In this document: positions 10,303 to 19,200 of the stretch, one piece after another
Numbering within the stretch: position 1 is the stretch's first letter
Layout: each line of letters opens with the position of its first letter
Assembly (NCBI GenBank): GCA_000335715.1
Contig: AMYZ01000011.1
Span: 62,001 to 126,000, forward strand
Source: a beta proteobacterium L13
Lineage (GTDB): Bacteria > Pseudomonadota > Gammaproteobacteria > Burkholderiales > Chromobacteriaceae
Length of the DNA stretch: 64,000 nucleotides
Direction of reading: 5' to 3'
Made by a program: the position numbers and the translations under genes
Notes under the pieces: generated by a model
Database searches by the model: none
What the model was told of the DNA's origin: nothing
What the model saw: only the letters and a program-made list of their open reading frames with translations

Positions 10303-11295
10303 ATGCAGAAGTTTTTACGCTGGTTGGCGGTTGGGGTGAGCGATCGCTTCGCCAGCCGCGAAGTGCAAGACGCGGTGGACCTGCTGATTGCCGAAGTAGA
10401 GCCCAAGGTCAAGCTGCTGCCCAGCGGGCAACGCCTGCTGCGCCGCGGCGTGCGGCATATGCTGGCCCAGCTGCAGGATGTTGGCCGCCTGCTGCCCGCG
10501 CCGCTGGACCTGAGCCCAGCAGGCTATAGCAGCGACCGCCGTGTCGGTTTGCTGTTTGCCTCGCCACAGAGCCTGTGCGATAGCCTGCGCGCCAGCGATG
10601 CCATCAAGGCGCATCTGGCTAGCCCGCAGTCGCCACAGCAGCTGCAAGTCATGCTGGTGATGCAGCTGAACGAGGAAACAAGGCTGGGTAGCCAGCTGAT
10701 GCCGGATGGCAGTGTGCGTAGCGACGTGCCCCTGCGCGTATTGTGCTTCGAGCGGCACCGTTTCATTGCCGCCAGTGCCAGCCACGAAGACTTGCTACGC
10801 GATGCACGTCAGCAGGCCTATGGCCTGCTGTGCCGCAATCTGGCGTACGGCATCAGCCAGGCGGAAAGCGAACGCCGTCTGCTGGAGGTAGAGCGTCGTG
10901 CGCTGCAATTGCAGCTACAGCATAAAACCAATGTGCTGAACGCCGAGGCACTAAACCTGCATGGCAGCATGACTCCGGCGCAAATGGCAGAACGCCTGGC
11001 GCAGGTAGAGCAGGCCTTGGCCGCATCGCAGCTGGTGGCGTCGCTGCAGGGTAAACTCAAGCTGATACGGCAGGTGATCGAGACTCCGGACGAGTTTGTG
11101 CACGCCAGCCTGGAAACAGCCTGGGTAGACCGTATGGGCGTGGTGCTGTCGCCCGCCGAGGGTGGCCAGCAGCTGGATTACACCAATATCGAAATGGGCT
11201 ACCTGCAGCGCCGCCGCCGCGTGGTGTTTGCGGCCAACCTTAGCCGGGCCGATTTGCGTGAATGGCAGCAGCGCTGGCCCGCGCTGGAAAGCTGA
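10303..11295 (+). CDS. Protein of unknown function with a coiled-coil region
   Basis: A 330-residue soluble protein that I do not recognise. The N-terminus is amphipathic (MQKFLRWLAVGVSDRF), the middle has mixed alpha-beta character, and residues about 190-260 are rich in Glu, Gln and Leu heptads (ESERRLLEVERRALQLQLQH), which suggests a coiled coil. No signal peptide or membrane segment is seen. ATG 10303 is preceded by AGGAA at a good distance; an in-frame TTG six bases upstream is too close to it. The last codons hold a repeat word (11229, Ala-Ala-Asn). It is divergent from the chemoreceptor and shares its regulatory region. Confidence 0.8.
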   Translation: MQKFLRWLAVGVSDRFASREVQDAVDLLIAEVEPKVKLLPSGQRLLRRGVRHMLAQLQDVGRLLPAPLDLSPAGYSSDRRVGLLFASPQSLCDSLRASDAIKAHLASPQSPQQLQVMLVMQLNEETRLGSQLMPDGSVRSDVPLRVLCFERHRFIAASASHEDLLRDARQQAYGLLCRNLAYGISQAESERRLLEVERRALQLQLQHKTNVLNAEALNLHGSMTPAQMAERLAQVEQALAASQLVASLQGKLKLIRQVIETPDEFVHASLETAWVDRMGVVLSPAEGGQQLDYTNIEMGYLQRRRRVVFAANLSRADLREWQQRWPALES

Positions 11296-12483
11296 TCAGC
11301 CGTCACACACAATCAGCGGCACCTGCATTTCTGCCGCCGATAGCCCGCCGTGGTTGCCCAGCAACGGCGGGCGTTTTTCATCGCCTACCATCTGCAGCAG
11401 CCCCCAGTTGTCTTTCATCAGCAGGACAAAATCCCCGGTGCGCTCGCGCAGTAGCGGGTGGTGTGGTGCCGGGCCAAGCCAGCCGTGTGCGATGACCTCT
11501 TGTGCGGGCAAACACCAGGCGATATGGCCCAGCGTGCGTTCGAACGCGGTGCGGAAGGCATCCGCCTGACCAGCTTTGACATGGCAGATGGCGGCACGCG
11601 GCTCGCCGCTGAGCGGCTGGCGCAGCAGCGCTGCCAGCGCGGGATAGTCGTTAAGAAACAGTAGTCGCTCTGGCGGGATGTCCAGCTGGCCGTGGTCTGC
11701 CGTGATCACCAGTTTGCAGCGCGCGGGCAGCGTGGCTGCCAGCTCGCCGCAGTGCTGCTGCAGGCGTGCCAGCAGCGCCTGGGCTTTGGGGTGGGTGGTG
11801 CCTTTGCCGTGCATCAGCGAATCCAGGTCGGGGATGTAGGCGTAGACAAATTTGCGCTGCGGCGTGGCCGCCAGTGTGCCCAGGCTGGCAAACAGCTCGG
11901 CGTAACTGCGCCACGGCAGGTGCTGTGCCTGGCCGCCGTGATGGCGGCTATAGTGCGAATCGGCAATATACTGCGGCTGTAGAACGTAGTGCTGGCGCGT
12001 CCCACCCTGCAGGGCTGATGGCTGGCTGTACAGCCGCGCGGCCAGGGTGTCGCTATCGGGCACCTCGCCGCTGGCCCAGTGGCTGCGTAGCGGCAGCGGG
12101 GTGGCAATGCAGCCGGCCTCTGGTGCCCAGACATGCCACGCCAGCAGGCTGTGCTGGCTGGGCGGCAGGCCGGTCATCAGTGTGGTAATGGCCGCCGTGG
12201 TGGTGCTGGGGAAGACCGACGACAGCGTGGTGCATTGCTGCTGTTGTAGCCAGCCGCCCGGTGCCAGCGCGTTCAGCTGGGCGCAGCCCATGCCGTCTAT
12301 CAGCAGCAGGATGAGGGTGTCGCAGTCATCCAGATTATTCAGGGCAGGGTGCTGCAGCGGGGGGCAACTGGTGTTGCCATGCAGGTGCGCGGCCAGGTTG
12401 GCCAGGCCGTGCTGGTAATCGGGTAGCTGGCACTGCGCCAGCAGGCTGTCGGGCAAGGGGCTCACTGTTGTGCTTTCGTGCAT
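11296..12483 (-). CDS. Alkaline phosphatase superfamily phosphodiesterase/pyrophosphatase-like protein
   Basis: A 395-residue protein of the type I phosphodiesterase/nucleotide pyrophosphatase group. The two-metal site can be traced: LILLLIDGMG (first Asp), SVFPSTTTAAITTLMTG with the presumed Thr nucleophile, YIPDLDSLMHGKG, ITADHGQLD, and a last His in LLGNHGG. No signal peptide is visible, so it is probably cytoplasmic; the substrate is unknown. It abuts the preceding + gene without a gap and is divergent from the cysteine-cluster gene. Confidence 0.87.
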   Translation of the reverse strand: MHESTTVSPLPDSLLAQCQLPDYQHGLANLAAHLHGNTSCPPLQHPALNNLDDCDTLILLLIDGMGCAQLNALAPGGWLQQQQCTTLSSVFPSTTTAAITTLMTGLPPSQHSLLAWHVWAPEAGCIATPLPLRSHWASGEVPDSDTLAARLYSQPSALQGGTRQHYVLQPQYIADSHYSRHHGGQAQHLPWRSYAELFASLGTLAATPQRKFVYAYIPDLDSLMHGKGTTHPKAQALLARLQQHCGELAATLPARCKLVITADHGQLDIPPERLLFLNDYPALAALLRQPLSGEPRAAICHVKAGQADAFRTAFERTLGHIAWCLPAQEVIAHGWLGPAPHHPLLRERTGDFVLLMKDNWGLLQMVGDEKRPPLLGNHGGLSAAEMQVPLIVCDG

Positions 12484-12531
12484 GTGTTTATAGTGTGGGT
12501 TTTACCTTGTCTGGCGGGTTTTGTAAGCATC

Positions 12532-12900
12532 ATGAGTGATTTGCGTGTGAGCTGTACCGAGTGCGGCGCCTGTTGTTCGGCGTTTCGCGTGTCTTTCCAC
12601 CGCAGCGAGTTGGCCGCAGACGGCCGCCCCGGCGTACCCGCCGACATGGCCGTACACGAGGTAGGCAATACCTGGCGCATGGTAGGCACCGACGACAGCG
12701 CCGCCAACGGCCAGCCACCGCGCTGCGTGGCGCTATGCGGCACCGTAGGTGAAGCGGTGAGCTGCAGCATCTACGACCAGCGCCCGTCACCCTGTCGCGA
12801 GTTCGGCGCGCTGGCCAGCGTAGGCATCTACGAAGCAGCCTGCAACCGCGCCCGCGCCCGCCACGGCCTGCCACGGTTGAAGGTGGACGATAGCTGGTGA
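12532..12900 (+). CDS. YkgJ family cysteine-cluster protein
   Basis: A 122-residue protein with the YkgJ cysteine pattern: CTECGACC at residues 8-15, CVALCG, then CSIYDQRPSPCREF and a last Cys in YEAACNRA. Such proteins are thought to bind zinc or an iron-sulfur cluster; their role is unknown. ATG 12532 was chosen because it starts eight residues before the first Cys, and any longer form would overlap the divergent phosphodiesterase gene. The remaining 216 bases to the next gene hold only its presumed promoter. Confidence 0.88.
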   Translation: MSDLRVSCTECGACCSAFRVSFHRSELAADGRPGVPADMAVHEVGNTWRMVGTDDSAANGQPPRCVALCGTVGEAVSCSIYDQRPSPCREFGALASVGIYEAACNRARARHGLPRLKVDDSW

Positions 12901-13116
12901 AGCATGGCAGGGGGCTGTTACGCCAGGTTGCCGCTGCGAAACCATACTGACTGTTTGTGCCGATGCCCGGTGTTGTATTGATTGCTCGCATGTCATGGTA
13001 CAAAAGCCGGATGCCACTATACTGGGAAGCAAGTCATAGGCCGGCATGGCCTGCGCTGATGTGCCCGAGAAATTGCCCCCCTTATCGGGAGTGACACTAA
13101 TACTGAACCACACAGT

Positions 13117-14253
13117 ATGAATCTAAGCTCAAGCAAACGATGGCAGCAGCTTGTCTGGTCTTGGCTGCAAATGGGCGTGGATCCGGCGCTGAGTGGTGCC
13201 GTGCGCAGGCGGCAATATATTACCAATGCGGTGCCGGCACTGGTTTTGTCGATGGTGCTGTTCTACAGCTGGCTGTTCGGCTGGCTGGGTAATGCGGAGC
13301 TGGTGTTCCTTAGCCTGAAAATGACGGCAATCCCCTTGTCGGGCATGGTGTGGTTCTACTGGCTGCAGCGTAGCGGCCGGCCGCCACACTACTGGAAAGC
13401 CTGCCTGATTTGCCAGGTGACGGTGCTAGCCGGCATTTTGGGTGGCCAAGGCACGCAAATTGGCGGCCATTACTATTTCCTGTTGTTTTTTCTGACTACG
13501 CCACTGGTGGTACCTACCACTGACAGGCCCGGCATGATTGTGGTTTGCAGTATCTGTGTCAGCTGGTTTTGTCTGTTCGAGCTGCATGGCTGGCCATCGA
13601 GTGCGGCGGTGCAGGCACTGTGGCCGGCTGCCATCAAACTGCTGTATCTGGGTGTCTTGCTGTCTGGCTCGGTGGTGTTGTTCATTGCCTTGCTGGCCGG
13701 GGAGTATTTTTCCGAGACGCTGGAGCGTCGCATCCACCAAATGGCCAGTACGGACGAGCTGACCGGCTTGGCTAATCGCCGGGTTTTCTATCAGACACTG
13801 GCGCAATGGCAGGCTGTTGGGGGGACAGCGCAGCGGCCATTTTGCGTGGCCTTGCTGGATATCGATCACTTCAAAAACATCAATGATACGTACGGCCATG
13901 AAGCGGGTGACCAGGTACTGCGGCGCTTGTCCGTGCTATTGCGGCAAGGCGTGGCCGAAGGAGATCTGGTCTGTCGCATCGGCGGGGAGGAGTTCGGCAT
14001 CCTGTTGGCTGACCGTACGCTTGAGCAGGCTAGTGCCGTGTGTGAGGCGCTGCGGCAAAGTATTGCTGCAACGCCTATTCGCGCAGGTGGTAGCCAGCTT
14101 CAGGTTACCGTGAGCCTGGGGTTGGGGCAGTGCAATGAACCCGATTTTCTTGTAGGCATAGACCGTGCCCTGTATGCGGCCAAACATGCCGGTCGCAATA
14201 CCGTGCATCTGCATCGTGGCAGTGTGGCGGAGCCAGATCAGGCACAGGTATGA
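13117..14253 (+). CDS. Membrane-bound GGDEF diguanylate cyclase
   Basis: A 378-residue protein with about five to six membrane helices (residues ~35-205), then a GGDEF domain that starts at STDELTGLANRR. The active-site loop is intact (RIGGEEFGIL) and so is the metal-binding DIDHFKNINDTYGH, so it should make c-di-GMP. The inhibitory I-site (RxxD before GGEEF) is not kept: the position reads AEGD, so product inhibition is probably absent. The membrane part is not a recognisable named sensor. No EAL domain or partner lies nearby. Confidence 0.94.
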   Translation: MNLSSSKRWQQLVWSWLQMGVDPALSGAVRRRQYITNAVPALVLSMVLFYSWLFGWLGNAELVFLSLKMTAIPLSGMVWFYWLQRSGRPPHYWKACLICQVTVLAGILGGQGTQIGGHYYFLLFFLTTPLVVPTTDRPGMIVVCSICVSWFCLFELHGWPSSAAVQALWPAAIKLLYLGVLLSGSVVLFIALLAGEYFSETLERRIHQMASTDELTGLANRRVFYQTLAQWQAVGGTAQRPFCVALLDIDHFKNINDTYGHEAGDQVLRRLSVLLRQGVAEGDLVCRIGGEEFGILLADRTLEQASAVCEALRQSIAATPIRAGGSQLQVTVSLGLGQCNEPDFLVGIDRALYAAKHAGRNTVHLHRGSVAEPDQAQV

Positions 14254-14352
14254 GCATGATTGGCGGATGCTACGGCACCTGCGGTGCATGTCGTGTGGTT
14301 TGGTTGTGGCGTCAGAAAACTGGCAGGTACGGCAGGCTGCCACAGGCAAAAC

Positions 14353-14380
14353 AAACCCCAGCCTGCAGGCTGGGGTTTTT
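14353..14380. terminator. Bidirectional terminator between the diguanylate cyclase and DUF1513 genes
   Basis: An 11-bp stem (AAACCCCAGCC / GGCTGGGGTTT) with a TGCA loop is followed by a T-run on the + strand; the A-run before it serves the opposite strand. The flanking genes converge here. Confidence 0.9.
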
Positions 14381-14400
14381 CGTGGCAACAAAGGGCGGGT

Positions 14401-15477
14401 CTAGCTGTACGCCAGGCTCAGGTGGTTGTCCCACTTTACCGGGAAGCGCTGGCTGCGGCGCGGGTCGATCTGCAGGGTCTGGCTGTCTATCCACACGATC
14501 TCGCCCAGCTCGTTGCTGGTGACGAAGTAGCGCTGGTCGCGGCTGAGGGCGATGCCGGCGGGTTTGGTGAGCGCCACGTGCCCCAGGTAGCTGCCCTTGC
14601 CGTCCCAGAACACCACGGCGTTGCCTTTGGTGGCGGTGCAGGCGATGCGGTTGGCGCCGGCGGCTACGCTGGCGGCGTAGCCGTTGCTGGCCAGCGCCAG
14701 CGCGTCGGGTGCGTCCAGCAGGCGCAGGCCTTGTTCAGCGTTCCAGATGGCTACCAGTGGTGCGGCGCCGTCGCCTTCGTACTGCAGCGCTACCGCAAAG
14801 TCGCGTGCGTTGATGCGGGCCAGGTGCCGCAGCGACAGGCGCTTGTCGTCCAGCGTGTAGCTGGCGATGCTGCGGCCTTGCGCCGGGTCCACGATGTCGA
14901 TCTGCGGCTTCATATTGTTGCGGTTGAGCTTGATGCGGCCGCTTTCCGGCAGGGTGAGGATGCCGCCGTTGGCTACCAGGATGTTGCCATCGTCCAGCGC
15001 TTTGAGTTCATGCGGGCCGATGCCACCCGTGGGCATCTCGCGCAGTGGCTGCAGGGTTTGCGCATCGCGCACGGTCAGCAGGCCGTTGCCGTTATCGATA
15101 TCGTTGTCGGTGGTGTACAGCTTGCCGTGCGCCAGGATGCCGTGGCCAAAGCCGTGGCGGTTGTCCGGGTAGTCGTACCACGCCAGCTGCTGGCCGCTGC
15201 GCCAGTTGAAGCGGGCGATCTGGTAGCCGGGGCGGCGGGCAAACACCAGGCATTCGCCGGGTCGGGCCGGGTCCAGCTCCAGGTGGTGGCCGCGCTCGGG
15301 CAGCGTCAGCAAGCCGCTGGCACCGGCCAGGCCGGCACGGTGCTGGTTGCGGCCAACGTCGCAGGCCGAGATGATGGCTGGCTGGTCTGCTTCGCCAGCC
15401 CAGCTGCGCAGGGGTAGTGCGGCCAGGGTAAGGGCGCCGGCTTGCAGCAGCTGGCGGCGGGTTAGCTTAGTCGCCAT
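14401..15477 (-). CDS. DUF1513 periplasmic protein, last gene of the imelysin operon
   Basis: A 358-residue protein with a Tat-type N-terminus (TRRQLLQAGALTLAALPL) and a repeat-rich body consistent with a beta-propeller (repeated strands ending in HELKALDDGNILVAN, GIALSRDQRYFVTSN). DUF1513 proteins accompany imelysins and di-haem oxidoreductases in iron-regulated operons; their reaction is unknown. The start overlaps the end of the preceding imelysin gene by 11 bases, which suggests coupled translation. Confidence 0.87.
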   Translation of the reverse strand: MATKLTRRQLLQAGALTLAALPLRSWAGEADQPAIISACDVGRNQHRAGLAGASGLLTLPERGHHLELDPARPGECLVFARRPGYQIARFNWRSGQQLAWYDYPDNRHGFGHGILAHGKLYTTDNDIDNGNGLLTVRDAQTLQPLREMPTGGIGPHELKALDDGNILVANGGILTLPESGRIKLNRNNMKPQIDIVDPAQGRSIASYTLDDKRLSLRHLARINARDFAVALQYEGDGAAPLVAIWNAEQGLRLLDAPDALALASNGYAASVAAGANRIACTATKGNAVVFWDGKGSYLGHVALTKPAGIALSRDQRYFVTSNELGEIVWIDSQTLQIDPRRSQRFPVKWDNHLSLAYS

Positions 15478-16477
15478 CGGATTCGTTAAAGCTCAAGGTG
15501 ATGTCCAGGGTGTGCGCTACCGGGCCTTCTATCTGGGCCAGCAGTTTTTCCAGAGCCTGCGCAGCCGGTTTTTCGCGGCCGCTATTGCCGTTTTGTGCCA
15601 GGTTTTCCGGCAGCTTTTCCAGTGCGGCGGCCACCGCCAGCGTGGCGTCCTGCAGGGCCTTGGCTTGCGCTGGCTGGCCTTTGGCTTGTAGTAGGCTGCT
15701 AATGCCAGGCTGGGTCTGGTTGCCGGCAAGCACGGTTTGCAGCAGGCTGAACTGGGCTTTCAGCAGGGCGCGGCCTTCACCGCTACGTTGCGCGTTCACC
15801 AGCTCGGGTTTTTGCTGCGGCAGGCGCGAGATTTCCTTGTGCATTTCGTTGACACCGGCCAGGGTCAGGTTGATGACCTCTTCCAGCGGCTGGCTGGCAT
15901 TGGCGTACTGGGCGCCAGGCTGGCCGCTGCGGCCCAGGTTGGCCGCAAAGCTTTCCCAGGCTTGAAGCAGCGCCGGAGTGTGGCCGGCAATCTCCTGGCC
16001 GTTTTGTTGCAGCCAGGCGCAGCGTGCGGTATTGCCCAGGTTTTTCTGCTGTGCAAACAGCTGGTATTCGATGGCGGCAAAGCCCTTGGCCGCAGCGCCG
16101 GCTTCTTCGTAGCTGTCTTTGCTGCGTCCCAGGTTTTCGCTGACCGCTTGTTCGATCAGCGCGGCGCGGGCAGGCTTGAAGGCGATGACGCGCTGGCTGC
16201 GTAGCTCGGCGGTGGGGCCCCAGTTGAGCGGGGCAACGGCCATCCAGCTGCGGTAGCTTTGCCGCCATTGCTCGCGCGCGCTGGCCAGGTTGGCCGCATT
16301 GTTATCCTGGCATAGCTTGGTAAGGCTCTGGCTTAGCGCCTGGCTTTGCTGGTTTAGTGTGCTGTAGCGGGGCAGCAGGGTATGCCGGGCCAGGCTGTCG
16401 ATGAATGTCTGCTCGGCACTGGCGGCGTGGGCTAGCGGCGCGGCCAGTAGCAGGGTGGCCAGCAGGGTGCGGGACAT
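15467..16477 (-). CDS. Imelysin-like periplasmic protein (degenerate GxHxxE motif)
   Basis: A 336-residue protein with a Sec signal peptide (about 18 residues, ending AHA-AS). The fold pattern is that of the imelysin/EfeO family of periplasmic iron-related proteins, formerly peptidase M75. The family motif GxHxxE reads GFAAIE here, so the putative metal-binding His is missing; the upstream paralogue at 18025 keeps it. It carries three repeat words (15939, 16086, 16290), one of the densest spots in the window. It is third in the Fur-controlled operon. Confidence 0.88.
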   Translation of the reverse strand: MSRTLLATLLLAAPLAHAASAEQTFIDSLARHTLLPRYSTLNQQSQALSQSLTKLCQDNNAANLASAREQWRQSYRSWMAVAPLNWGPTAELRSQRVIAFKPARAALIEQAVSENLGRSKDSYEEAGAAAKGFAAIEYQLFAQQKNLGNTARCAWLQQNGQEIAGHTPALLQAWESFAANLGRSGQPGAQYANASQPLEEVINLTLAGVNEMHKEISRLPQQKPELVNAQRSGEGRALLKAQFSLLQTVLAGNQTQPGISSLLQAKGQPAQAKALQDATLAVAAALEKLPENLAQNGNSGREKPAAQALEKLLAQIEGPVAHTLDITLSFNESDGD

Positions 16478-16538
16478 GCTGTTTCCTTTGTGTGTGCCAG
16501 GCCCGTGTGCCGGGCCCGGCGGGGTGTGCTTGGCTGGC

Positions 16539-17954
16539 TTACAGCGAGTTCAGGAAGCGCAGTACGGCGTCTCGGTCGGCCTTGCTGAAGCTGGCAAAGC
16601 GCTGCTTGGCGGCTTCTGCTTCACCACCGTGCCACATGATGGCTTCGGTCAGGTTGCGTGCGCGACCATCGTGCAGGTACTGGGTGTGACCGTTCACGTC
16701 CATGAACTGGCCAATGCCCCATAGTGGTGGCGTTTTCCATTCGCGTCCGTCTGCCAGGCCATCCGGGCGATTGTCCGCCAGGCCTGGGCCCATGTCGTGC
16801 AGCAGCAAGTCGGTGTAGGGGCTGATTTTCTGCCCGGACATTTCCGGCAGGCCCGCCAGTTTGCCGGTGGTATAGCTTGGCGTGTGGCAGGTGGTGCACT
16901 GTGCCTGGCTGAACAGTAGCTTGCCGCGGCGTACTTCCAGGGTGTCGGCATCACGCTGCGCCGGTACCGCCAGCGTGCGGCTATAGAAGATGACGGCGTC
17001 CATCTTGCTGGCGTTGATTTCCGGCTGGCCGCCGTGCGGGGCTTTCAGGCAGTCGCGCTGCGATGGCATGCATTCTTCTTTGGGGAATTTGGGCGAGGTA
17101 ATGCCGATATCGCCATTGAATGCCCCCGCCGCCTGGTGGGCGATGGTGGCAACGTTGGCTTTCCAGCCAAAGCGGCCCAGCATGGTTTTGCCTGCATAAG
17201 CGTCGTGCACGTAGTTTGGCTTGCCGCTAATGCCCTGGCCGGCAGCGGCCTGCGCTTTGGCGTTGGCCAGAATGTCTTTTTCGCTAATGGCTTCCAGCAG
17301 GCCCAGGCCTATCATTTGCGGGGCGATGCGCGGCGAGATCTGTACTTGCGGGTGCAGCGGGCCGTAGCCCAGCTCGGTGAGGTGGTAGTCGGGCTGGCGC
17401 AGGCTGTAGCTTTCGCCATCGGCAAAGCGGCCAACTTGCTCGGTGTAGCGGATGGCCACTTTGCCTTCCGGTTTTACCCCGGGAATGGCGTCGTTATTGA
17501 ACTGGCCACCGTAGTTGGGCTCGGGCAGGGTGCTGCCGTTTTTGCCCGGAATGGACAGGCGGAACAGCAAGGCCAGCGGTTGCTCGGCTTGCAGGCCATT
17601 TTCGAAATTAGGCGTGGCGCCACGGCCATCCAGCGCGTGGCAGGCGCCGCAGGAGCGGGCGATGAAATGCGGGCCCAAACCATCGCGCGCGGTGGTGGAC
17701 GACGGGGCTTCTACCCAGGCTTTCTTGAAGAAGGAGTTGCCGATGAAAAACTGTGTCTGGCGGTCGCTGGCCATGTTGGCCGCAGGCAGCGAGAAAGCAT
17801 TGCGGCCAACCTCGTACACGGTAGTGTTGCCGCCCAGTTTTTCATCGCCATCCTGGTAAGGCGCGACTTCTTGGGCTGCAGTAAAACCCAGTGTGCCCAG
17901 GATTGCAGCCGTGCCACCCAGCGTGGCTGCAAGGGAGAGATATTTCTTTTGCAT
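16539..17954 (-). CDS. Di-haem oxidoreductase (c-type, thiol oxidoreductase/peroxidase-like)
   Basis: A 471-residue exported protein with two c-haem motifs: CGACH in the first third (ARSCGACHALDGRG) and CTTCH in the last third (QCTTCHTPSYTTG). The N-terminal hydrophobic stretch (LAATLGGTAAILGTLGFTAA) is a signal peptide. It belongs to the di-haem oxidoreductase family found beside imelysins, where an iron-oxidising or electron-transfer role has been suggested but not settled. It overlaps two repeat words (17776, 17801) in opposite orientation. The 70-base gap upstream holds a hairpin. Confidence 0.92.
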   Translation of the reverse strand: MQKKYLSLAATLGGTAAILGTLGFTAAQEVAPYQDGDEKLGGNTTVYEVGRNAFSLPAANMASDRQTQFFIGNSFFKKAWVEAPSSTTARDGLGPHFIARSCGACHALDGRGATPNFENGLQAEQPLALLFRLSIPGKNGSTLPEPNYGGQFNNDAIPGVKPEGKVAIRYTEQVGRFADGESYSLRQPDYHLTELGYGPLHPQVQISPRIAPQMIGLGLLEAISEKDILANAKAQAAAGQGISGKPNYVHDAYAGKTMLGRFGWKANVATIAHQAAGAFNGDIGITSPKFPKEECMPSQRDCLKAPHGGQPEINASKMDAVIFYSRTLAVPAQRDADTLEVRRGKLLFSQAQCTTCHTPSYTTGKLAGLPEMSGQKISPYTDLLLHDMGPGLADNRPDGLADGREWKTPPLWGIGQFMDVNGHTQYLHDGRARNLTEAIMWHGGEAEAAKQRFASFSKADRDAVLRFLNSL

Positions 17955-17978
17955 GGTGTTTTCCGGTCAATGCAAATA

Positions 17979-18000
17979 CCCGCCTGCGGCTGCAGGCGGG
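17979..18000 (-). other. Hairpin inside the imelysin operon
   Basis: CCCGCCTGC (17979-17987) pairs with GCAGGCGGG (17992-18000) around GGCT, between the first and second genes of the operon. There is no T-run on the coding strand, so it is more likely an mRNA-stability or processing element than a full terminator. Confidence 0.5.
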
Positions 18001-18024
18001 GTGGTGGGTGGTGGTGAGTACGGC

Positions 18025-19161
18025 TTAGCCGTTAACGTTCAGTTTCTTGATGCCCAGTGCTTTGGCGGCTTCTACCAGGCTGGTGGCCTGCTTTTTCAGC
18101 GCGGCAACCGTGGCTTGCACGCGGCTGCGGCCTTCTTTTTTCACGATTTCCTGGTCGAACGGTGCCTGAATGCCTTCGGCGGCTTTCATGGTGGCGTCCA
18201 TGTCCGCGGTGACGCGCTCGGCGGCTTTGGCGTTGCTGGCGGCAACCAGGTCACGCAGGCTGGCACCTTTGACCACGCTACCGTCTACACGTTTGTATTC
18301 GCCCAGCCAGATATTCTGGATGCCTTTGGCGTTGGTGATCACGTCGCGGTGGGTGTTGTCGGAGAAGCAGCTGTGTTCGTCTTCCTGGTTGCGGCTATCC
18401 AGTGCCACCTCCATGCGCTCGCCAGCCAGCTCGGCGCGCGACAGGACGCCAATACCCACCATGATCTGGCGGATGGCATCCGGGTTCTTGGCGAACTTGG
18501 CGCGGTAGTTGTTGCTGCCCGGCTTCCATTGGCTGGTAACGCTGGCCAGGTCGTCTACCAGCAGTTCGGCGGCGACTTTCAGGTATTCGCGGCGGCGGTC
18601 GGCGTTAGGGGCTTTGCCGTCGACAAAGTCGGTAAAGCTGCGTTTGCCCGGGCCGGCTACGTCAAAATCCTGGCCCCACAGCAGGAATTCGATGGCGTGA
18701 TAGCCGGTGGAAACGTTTTCTTCACCACCGCGCTCATTCAGCGACGACAGTTTTTCTTTGGTGATGGCGACTTTGCGGTTATTGATGATGCCCGCGTTCG
18801 GCTTGCCCTTCACGCCATCAATATAGGCTTCGTCCAGCGGCCAGGCGTTGATCTGGCCTTCCGGGCCTTTGGCGTCGTCGATCGGGCCGCCGTAAAAGCG
18901 GAAAGCTTCAGTCTGGCCGTACGGCTCGCGTGCGGCCAACCAGGCTTTGCGTGCTTTGGCCAGGGTGTCTTCGGACGGGGCGGCCGCAAAGGCATCCACG
19001 GCTGCTTTCAGTTCACGCGCGCCCTGCAGCGAATCTTCGTAGCTGGCAAAAACGATCTGGCTATAGGTTTCTACCACGCTGGTACGGGTAACGTCGGCGG
19101 CGAAAGCGGCCGGGGCGAGCAGGGCAGAACCAAGGGCGAGTGCAAGCAGGGTTTGGCGCAT
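18025..19161 (-). CDS. Imelysin family periplasmic iron-related protein (IcmP-like)
   Basis: A 378-residue protein with a clear Sec signal peptide (about 21 residues, ending AFA-AD). The imelysin motif is intact as GYHAIEFLLWG (GxHxxE), next to ERGGEENVSTG, and the conserved WPLDEAYIDG is present. Family members are periplasmic or outer-membrane proteins of iron uptake, once described as insulin-cleaving proteases. It is the first gene of a four-gene operon, and its promoter carries a Fur box. A repeat word (18931) encodes Leu-Ala-Ala. Confidence 0.93.
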   Translation of the reverse strand: MRQTLLALALGSALLAPAAFAADVTRTSVVETYSQIVFASYEDSLQGARELKAAVDAFAAAPSEDTLAKARKAWLAAREPYGQTEAFRFYGGPIDDAKGPEGQINAWPLDEAYIDGVKGKPNAGIINNRKVAITKEKLSSLNERGGEENVSTGYHAIEFLLWGQDFDVAGPGKRSFTDFVDGKAPNADRRREYLKVAAELLVDDLASVTSQWKPGSNNYRAKFAKNPDAIRQIMVGIGVLSRAELAGERMEVALDSRNQEDEHSCFSDNTHRDVITNAKGIQNIWLGEYKRVDGSVVKGASLRDLVAASNAKAAERVTADMDATMKAAEGIQAPFDQEIVKKEGRSRVQATVAALKKQATSLVEAAKALGIKKLNVNG

Positions 19162-19200
19162 GAACGTGAATCTCTTTATTGGTTGTAAAAAGTAGTACTG

